This document shows, one piece after another, positions 57,068-64,000 of a stretch of 64,000 bases of DNA. The first letter of the stretch is position 1, and every line of letters begins with the position of its first letter. The position numbers and the translations under genes are program-made. The DNA lies in contig JAEQBH010002865.1 in assembly GCA_016808115.1 (NCBI GenBank), positions 144,195 through 208,194 of the forward strand, written 5' to 3'. The notes beneath the pieces were generated by a model. It made no database searches, had not been told where the DNA came from, and saw only the letters and a list, made by a program, of their open reading frames with translations. The DNA comes from Tetrastigma voinierianum. Taxonomy: Eukaryota; Streptophyta; Magnoliopsida; Vitales; Vitaceae.

Positions 57068-58428
57068 TAAGGGTGGCTATCGATTGGTTCCAAAGAATAA
57101 CGTTCATTGTTTAGTTTCGATTAAATTTTGTTTAAAATTCAGGGTAGCAATCGAGTTTGACATTTGATTTCTTTTGTGGTACCAAGTAGCAGAATACCAA
57201 CAAATGGAAATGCCCCTCTCCAGCCATCATGATTGAGGTGGTACAGTCCCATCCATTAGTTTTTGCATTCCATGCTAAACCAGTTAAAAGTAACTTTCAT
57301 ATTATTAGAATTCAGTTTTACTAGTTATACAGATCCTACGGTGGCCAGCTTCATTTTTCTTTAACTTTTTAAATCACTTTTGTGCCTCCACTTTGTATAT
57401 CTACTTTTGCCTTCAATTGAACAATTGAATTGCCTTTAATTGAAGAATTGAAACCTTGTTTGTAACCTTAATGTTAGGATAATTCCATGCATGATTCAGT
57501 TTTTGGTCCATTGAAGTTTTAGCGTTTTCAACTTGAACATTCCCCCTTGAGCTAATTCACACACTGCACACCAGATTGTACCAATAGGTTGTGAAATTAT
57601 GTACCGCTTTTCGCCTTGCAAAGCCGGCCTTAGACATGTTGACGACCCATAATAGGTTAGTGTTACCCATATATGAAGACCACTTGTTCTTCCAAAAGAA
57701 AAGAAAAAGCAAAAGAAAAGAAAAGAAGAAAAGAAAATAAGTGCCGTGACACTTTGCCTTGAAACCCGAACACAGTCCGAGGGGTATATGGCGAAAGCCT
57801 TGAAACCCGATGCCCCAAAACCTTGATTGGTCAGGAGCCATCGACTTAGTGTTCGCTACATACACCCGTGACGGGTAGAGCTTGCAATATTGTCGTGCTT
57901 AATTCCTAAGTCATTCAAGTCCGTGAAGCCTCGCAGAGTTTGTAGTCAAGTGATCCTTGGCTTGATGCCCTAAACCTTAATTGGTTGGGAGTCATCGGTA
58001 GACTCCGCACGGACTTTGGTGGAAGACGAGTTTTTAGCATTTCCCCAATTCACATAGCAAACATGAAGAAATAAGTGTGTAGCTAACTTATTTAGGTTTA
58101 ACAAATAAGGCCATGCCGTAGCTAGGCTGGGGGAGGAAATAATTTACACTTTATTGGCTCAATCTGGTTGTTACATTAGGAACAATTAGGATTTTGGTGG
58201 AAATTCGTGTTGATTTCCTTGGATCCGATGTCGGTTCTAAAACTCTGCTCTTATACGTGGTTTACTTCCAGCGTCGGTTTTCTCTAACAGGTGTAAATTG
58301 TCTACTAAAGGTAATGTTTATCTCGTACATACACTTTTTGGAACCATATACACTTTTTGTAAAATCATGGCATGCATCCCATTACTATTTTAGCATTGCT
58401 AAGGGACTAGCAACGTGCCTGCTAGGTG
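57068..58428 (+). other. Athila-C 3' spacer
   Basis: Untranslated. Holds a 50-bp purine-rich run (57692-57742), a pair of direct repeats around GATGCCC(C/T)AAA(A)CCTT (57807 and 57965) and a degraded polypurine tract just before the LTR. The region from 57230 is homologous to 42060-43200 of Athila-B. It has no GC-rich block or long coding-strand ORF. Confidence 0.75.
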
Positions 58429-60060
58429 TGATTGCTCCAAAGTGCTATTTCGAGCCCTATTCAAGATAGGTTTTGAGTGCTACAAGAGTCTAATCATATC
58501 ACTAAGCCAATTGATGTGTGCAGGTCCACTTAGTTTCACTAATCTACTTCGAGTTTGTTTTTGGTAATTTCACAGGTTCTTGCGTGCCTCAGCCAATTAG
58601 TTCAACTTTGATGTAAAGATATGTGCCGATCGTCGAGAGGATCTCACAATGATTAACCACAAAAAATTAAACCAATGCGAAGTGGATTTTGAAGGAAAAT
58701 GGGATGCTGTGGCAAAAAGGAGGATGTAGTGAGCAATGCAGTGAAGCAGGAGCAATCCCAGGAAATTCGCTATGGATTGCGTGGTTTCATCGATTGCAAA
58801 ATTTATAATCATAAATAAAATTGTTAATCCTAATAAATTGAGAATTTTCATGAAGGCGAAATTTCGCGTAGCTAGCTAAATTTATCGTGCCTAGCAAATT
58901 CCCAATTTCGCTTATCTCACAAATACCTTCGCTAGGGCTACTTAAATTCTCGCTAGCTAACTTAGTTCATCGCTGATAGCGAAATTCTCACTCGCTTATC
59001 TCTCAGAATTTCGCTAGACTAGTTTAAATTTTCGCTATGCTAGCGAAATCCCCCTGCATAGCAAAATTGCTGCCCCTGTGTTTTTGGAATTTTTGATGCT
59101 AAACGACCCCGTTTTGGTGTATTACCATTTTAGCCCTTATGTAATTTCATATTTTAGGTATTTTGGTAGTTTCACACTTTGGGATGTACTATATAAACCC
59201 CCACAAACTTGTAACCCTAAAAAACTTTTCATTTTATAAAGTTTCCCGCAGCTTTCATTTTAGGGTTGCATTTGCTCTCTTCTCTCTCCTCTTTCTTTCA
59301 TTTTCGGTCGCTAAACACACCCCTTGAGGATGACAACTCAAGGGATGTCAAGGCTTCTCATAGCTTTGAAGAGAGGGTGGTTAGCTTGGAGCCAGTCGCC
59401 GCAGAAAGCCACCATGCTTTAAATGATAATAAAGATATCGCATTTATGGTTCCATACCTTCCAAACTAGGGTTTAATGCCATTTAATGTTGTTCCTTATC
59501 AATACTTCGGGTTACAGTTTTTAGGGTTCAAGCATGCTTAATGCTGGGATGCACTGATATCCTTTAGATGCCATTTACGAGCCACCGAAATGAGGTTAAA
59601 ATGCTAGGGTTTTAAACTAATGGACTAATGCTTAGTACTTGGTTTGACTCAAATAGGAGTGGTTCTAGGGTTAGGTTCATGGTTAAACAAAGATCCGGTT
59701 TTGGTTTTCGACTATAGGTCATTTGCCCTAATGCGAGGAAATAACCTTGAGGACACCCTTAATAATACCATGATACGGAGCTAGTGACCCAAGCCTTCAA
59801 TGTTACCATTTCACACTTCGCTTTAAACTATTACATGGTCTGAACATACAACTCCTAATTATTTTTAACAAAAAATCCGGTAATCCAAACAAAAGCCTCA
59901 CCATTTTCCAAACACTGATGCAAATCATCTATAAGATGAAACCCATCCCCGTGTTCGACCCGGGGACCGCTATGTCATAGCAGGGGCCGACTACTTCCGC
60001 AGTAGAGGGACCATGATACAAATATTGTTGATTCCAATCACCCTACCGTGGCACGAATCA
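58429..60060 (+). repeat. Athila-C 3' LTR
   Basis: It is 1632 bp, from TGATTGCTCC to GGCACGAATCA. It contains a decayed palindromic array (58755-59075), the TATA box at 59190 and the best copy of the stem-loop (59321-59344). Confidence 0.9.
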
Positions 60061-61262
60061 TCAATTTTTCTCATGTGGTCTCATTTGTCCGAGGCATATG
60101 CCACCACTCTTCCATCTTCGTGATCAATACACATCCACACCAATCCTTGAAGCATCACTATTCATGGCATACTCTCTACACGGCAAATGAAGCTAACACC
60201 GTGCTTTAACTAGTATTTTTTTAATTGATCAAAACTTAATCCGACATTTAATGAACTTCACCTCCCTTCTCGTGGAGTAACTTAGTGAGTGAAGATGTTA
60301 TGACGAAAAAATCCTTTACAAACCGGCTTCGTAATATACAAATCTAAACCCAAGAAACTTCTCACCTTTGTTACATTTCGAGGTGATTTCCAATTCACAA
60401 TCGCTTCAATTTTCGCAGGGTTTACTCTAATACCCTCTGCATACACAATATGGCCTAGAAATGACACTTCCTTGAGCCAAAAATCACATTTACTTAATTT
60501 TGCAAACAATTGTTTCTCTCTCAGGATTTGCAACACTATCCTCAACAGTTATTAATGTTCTCAGGCATCCTTAGAACAACACACTCAAGATGTCATCATG
60601 AATACCACTACAAACTGATCCAAATAAGGGTATAATACCTCATTCATCAAGTTCATGAATGTGGCCGAGGCATATCAACCCAAATGGCATTATCAAAAAC
60701 TCATAATGATCATATCGGGTTCTAAAGGCTGTTTTCAAGACATCAACATCTTTCACCCAAAGTTGATAATATCCCGATCGCAAGTCTATCTTTGAAAAGA
60801 CACTCGCTCCTTTCCATTGGTTTAAAGATCTTCCATTCTCAACAATGGATATTTATTCTTTACTGCTACCTTATTTATTTGTTTGATAGTCGACGCACAT
60901 CCGGGAGAGTGCCATCTTCTTTCGATAAAAACTCGGCACACCCTGCATAACACTAGGGTCGGATGAATCCCTTGTCCAATAGCTCTTATAGTTGAGCGCC
61001 CTTAACTCTTTTAGTTCAGTTGAGCCATACAGTAGGGTGCCCTAGAAATAGGAACTGCTCCAGGTAAAACTTCAATAACCAAGTCTACTTTTCTAAAGTA
61101 AACCCTAGAATTCCTGGGAAACACATAAGGGAATTCCTTTATCACTGGAATATTTTCTAGATTTACATGTCCTCTCTTGGAGTCAATTACCAAATCCAAA
61201 AAGGCTTCACAATCTTTTCTAAGAAAACGTTGGGCTTGCATAGCTGAAATTACATTTGACAC
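60061..61262 (-). pseudogene. chromo-B RT and RNase H start
   Basis: The minus strand shows RNase H N-terminal sequence at about 60070-60200 (Gly-Arg-Val-Val-Ala-Tyr-Ala-Ser), then the RT thumb region (60282-60545: Leu-Phe-Ala-Lys-Leu-Ser-Lys-Cys and Phe-Leu-Gly-His-Ile-Val). Next come the catalytic region and a well-kept Ser-Lys-Ile-Asp-Leu-Arg-Ser-Gly-Tyr-Tyr-Gln-Leu near 60780. The start is at 61011-61262 (Pro-Ile-Ser-Arg-Ala-Pro-Tyr). A base deletion just before the two catalytic Asp codons (60592-60597) shifts the frame there, so the active site is lost. Chromovirus wording throughout. Confidence 0.9.
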
Positions 61263-61697
61263 TTATTCAAATTGGATACCATATACAGTTTCCTCTAATA
61301 GGTTAGAACATTTAAGCAGTATTATTTTCTTATCATAATCAACTATAGCTCGATGTTTGGATAACCAATCCATCCATAAAATCAAATTAAACTCATGAAA
61401 AGGCAAAGCAATCAAATCAACTGAAAACTCTCTATCATGAACCTTTAGGGGCCAATTATTATATATTTGGTTGACTCTAACACTATGCCCTAGAGGATTG
61501 GTAACATGCATGTCATATGCAAAGGGTTATACTAATGGCAATTTATCACTCAATAGTTCAATGCATATATAACAATGTGTAGAACCTGGATCTACCAAAG
61601 CATGCATGTCATTCTTGTAAAGAGTGAAATTACCCGCGATAACCCCTGATGCATCCTGATCTTCATGAGCTCTCATAACATAAGCTTGGTGACGGGC
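61263..61697 (-). pseudogene. chromo-B protease remnant and gag end
   Basis: 61263-61511 has Asn-Pro-Leu-Gly-His-Ser-Val and Leu-Trp-Met-Asp-Trp-Leu-Ser-Lys-His-Arg-Ala-Ile-Val-Asp, the flap and C-terminal protease region. The other part, to 61690, has the active site Asp-Pro-Gly (61584-61592) in place of Asp-Ser-Gly, followed by Ser-Thr-His, and before it a stretch resembling the gag-protease junction. A single change at the Ser codon would give Pro. The frame is cut at 61698 by LTR-X. Confidence 0.88.
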
Positions 61698-63006
61698 TGA
61701 AAGTGAGCGTGTAAAAGTTGGTAAAAATGCAGACCCGTGCGCACAAGTATACGCTTCGAGTTCACGCAATGTAGTGGTGAGTCGCGTCGTTCTACTTAAA
61801 AGAAGCATGCTAAGTAATCGATTTAGTGACCTAGACAATATTTGATCTAGTCTTGTAGCGAATTATGAATAAATTAACTAAATGCTAAAGAAAGCCTAAT
61901 ATTAGAGTTTTGGTTTAAGGTAATGATGGGAAAACCTAAGGTTTTGCTTTCACCTACCACACATGATGGATTTTAACCTAGATAGTGCATTTATTTAATA
62001 TACCATATGATTTCTGTTAGCGGGTTGATCATGTCTACAAGATATTCTCTCTCAAGATATAAATGCCTATCTCGCTAGTGGGGTGTATTACATCTCTGCT
62101 TTAACCCCTTGACTTCGAGTTGCATGAATGTGCAAACCCTAGTGCTACACTTGAATGGGATATCTCTATCTCCCGGGACGACCAAGTGTCGTTTACCCAT
62201 GTCCCTACGAGTTATCATCTCTCGATATCAGACTCCTAGCATTAGCGTGCCATAATTGGCCAAAGAATGACATGTGATTAAATTCAGGAGTAAAACAACC
62301 ATAGAAATTCATATCAATATTAAATAAAACACAATTAAAGTATTAATCCATAATGGTGCGGTTAGGTTGACAACCTAGAGAGAAAAGTTAGTTCATAAAG
62401 TGATTTTCATTACAAACTAAAAAGATTTCAGCATCACATTAACACTAGAGAAATAAATACAAAAGAAGTAGTCTTCGCGATCTCCCGGAATCCGTCTTCA
62501 CCGATCTCTCTCTATCCATCTCTCCTTCTCTTCATTTTGACTCCAATCCCTGGTCCTCAGTCTCGAAATTGCTCCCTTTTTATACCTCGGAACTCAAGCC
62601 CATCAATGGCCCAGAAAATCATAACTTTTAGAGCTCCCGTTTTGGAATGGGAGACCTCGCTACAGCTGCGGCGAAGGGAGCTTCATTGTGGTGTAACCGA
62701 GGCAACCATACTCTGACATTCAGGTTCACTGTGGCGTAGACTCCCTCTTGTTGTGAAGCTGCTATGTTACACAAATTCCTGTCGCAGAATCGAGGACAAT
62801 CTCAAGGTAATCTCTTGTCGCATTCTCTTCTTTGGTCATTTCTTCTATTGTTAGCTTCCTTTTTTATTCCAACATCGCCATGTTCTATAAAACATTATAG
62901 TATAGGGGATTAGTGCAATATCAGTGAATATGAATGTGAATCATGCAAGTCGAAATATAAAACACATAGAAATCGTACTGCACATATGCATGATTCACCT
63001 CGATCA
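61698..63006 (-). repeat. LTR-X: 3' LTR of a minus-strand element entering from the right
   Basis: About 1.3 kb from TGAAAGTGAGCG (left end estimated from where chromo-B homology stops) to CTCGATCA at 63006. A purine-rich tract adjoins its right side when read on the minus strand. It shares the GCGCACAAGTATACGC motif with the Athila-A LTR. It has a GC-rich patch at 62640-62780. The second LTR is outside the window. Confidence 0.65.
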
Positions 63007-63023
63007 ACACTTCCCAAACTTAG
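63007..63023 (-). promoter_or_regulatory. Polypurine tract of the right-end element
   Basis: ACACTTCCCAAACTTAG, read on the minus strand as CTAAGTTTGGGAAGTGT, abuts the LTR and follows a CTTGAGGACAAGC-type context. This is the usual 3' end of many Athila/Tat-type elements. Confidence 0.7.
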
Positions 63024-64000
63024 CTTCTGCTTGTCCTCAAGTAAGAACAGACTTCAACTAAGGCACGCATGATAAAGTGTAACTAACATCGCGTATGGGT
63101 CACTACACATGATACGCTGAAGAAGGGGTCAATAAGAACTAGCTAAAAAGATCCAAGGACTAATTCTACACTGAACCTCAAGAATCAAGATCGGGTCAGT
63201 CTCGGTTGACCAAGTAGGTCAACCCTCTATTTAGCGCTCAAAAATTTTTCCCAAGGTGTCTAAGTGCGGTTAAAGTGTGATTCCAAATGCAAGACTTCAA
63301 ACTCGAATCTAACTCGCCATTCGGGAATACGCTTAACACGTAAGGACGAACGCACCAATTTATTCCACTAATTAATTCCTAAGGGAATTAACTCTAAGAC
63401 AAACTTGGAAGAGTACTAGTGCCAAGAGGTTTTAGGTGAGGGTTCCTGTAACGGATCTATTGGTGACTCCCCACCCCGGGCCTGTTATGGCATCGCATCT
63501 CGCCTCCTAGAACTCACCTCGAACACCAACCAAACCCCGAGGTCCCAGACAAGGAGATCATCCATCCTCTGTCCCATGTAGCAGGTGAAAGTGAAGTCAA
63601 TGGCTCCCGGCCGCCTGGCTCAGGAATTGCTTTGAAAAGCCCTGATCGTGCCCTGGATTCCGATTGGATGATCCACTTATTATTATTATTATATATCTTC
63701 ATTTTTTTTTAATATTTGGGGCTTAAAGGCGATCCTCTTTTTCTAAGGTGTCCCATCACTTAGGTGTTTAACTTCCTAAGGTTCGTAGAACTCTTGCATG
63801 GTGAGTCTGGAGTTAAAGCATACCCCAGAGATCATGTGTGTGTGTGCATGAAAGCCTACTTCAAGAATTGATTTCTTGAGATCTAAAAGGGGCGGCCAGA
63901 CAGGGTTATTCTCGACTTTATACAACGCAGTCCCAATTGTCAAACAACTTTGGAGTTCCCTATTTCATTGAAACACAGGCTTTCTGCGATTACTATGACT
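63024..64000 (-). other. 3' untranslated spacer of the right-end element
   Basis: No convincing frame. Contains a short ATT microsatellite (63679-63692) and a GC-richer stretch at 63440-63660. The coding part of this element would lie beyond the window. Confidence 0.5.

Larger units (their letters stand above)
49930..60060 (+). mobile_element. Athila-C: full-length Athila element, inactive
   Basis: A 10.1 kb plus-strand element with LTRs at 49930-51573 and 58429-60060. The flanks ATAAT (49925) and TCAAT (60061) are a degraded 5-bp duplication. Internal order: leader, gag, protease, RT, RNase H, integrase, then a 1.36 kb untranslated spacer. Each domain has frameshifts or stops. It shares LTR, spacer and gag with Athila-B but keeps pol remnants and lacks the GC-rich block. 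The polypurine tract is degraded. Confidence 0.92.
38327..61697 (-). mobile_element. chromo-B: minus-strand chromovirus broken by two nested Athila elements
   Basis: The element starts at its 3' LTR (38327-40185) and polypurine tract. It continues at 40201-40540 (integrase start and RNase H end), 49723-49929 (RNase H middle) and 60061-61697 (RNase H start, RT, protease), where LTR-X cuts it. Athila-B and Athila-C occupy the gaps. RNase H reads through both junctions in the right order when the insertions are skipped. The integrase core and chromodomain are missing, as the integrase start runs straight into the 3' end. The clade is Tekay-like by LTR and protease wording. The 5' LTR and most of gag lie outside or were lost. 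Confidence 0.88.

Noticed and set aside
63514..63702. 62-codon minus-strand frame at the right end
   Set aside because: Short, in the untranslated spacer of the right-end element, and not recognisable.

Overview
The window reads as heterochromatic, repeat-dense nuclear DNA of a flowering plant. Nearly all recognisable protein homology is to plant Ty3/gypsy LTR retrotransposons: Tekay-type chromoviruses, Athila-type elements and a Tat-type fragment. I see no intact host gene, no tRNA or rRNA gene and no bacterial feature. All retroelement reading frames carry stops, frameshifts or deletions, many as C-to-T or G-to-A changes typical of decayed methylated DNA. The species cannot be told from the sequence. 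Element names below (chromo-A, Athila-A, LTR-B and so on) are my own labels.

Layout. 1-1104: unassigned sequence with a Copia-like polypurine/LTR start and a CACTA-type transposon end at 618. 1110-11711: chromo-A, a complete but dead plus-strand Tekay-like chromovirus with 3.2 kb LTRs and an exact 5-bp target duplication (CATTT). 11717-17160: the only substantial non-LTR stretch, mostly featureless AT-rich DNA, with a 148-bp tRNA-derived SINE at 13500. 17164-28705: Athila-A, a minus-strand gag-pol with a 5' LTR but no matching 3' LTR. Its gag is split by solo-1, a 3.66 kb solo chromovirus LTR with TAGGG duplications and a 1.25 kb minisatellite. 28706-35695: stacked LTR pieces (LTR-B, LTR-C, LTR-D) rich in GTCGCGAC motifs, with a 1.5 kb solo Athila LTR (solo-2) at 33101. 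35735-38321: 3' part of a plus-strand Tat element.

38327-61697: chromo-B, a minus-strand chromovirus whose RNase H region received two full-length Athila insertions about 200 bp apart and in opposite orientation: Athila-B (minus, 40541-49722) and Athila-C (plus, 49930-60060). Athila-B has lost RT, RNase H and integrase but keeps gag, protease and a 1.9 kb GC-rich block in the env-like position. Athila-C keeps pol remnants but lacks that block. 61698 to the end: LTR and 3' leader of another minus-strand element that cut into the chromo-B gag.

The most notable signal is structural. Five LTR families, including one pair of related chromovirus LTRs, carry arrays of short palindromic repeats: AAAGTTT-type, ATGGTTT-type, GTACC-N4-GGTAC, GTCGCGAC and TTTCGCTAG-type. 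The Athila-B/C family also keeps a stem-loop just downstream of its TATA box in all five copies seen here.
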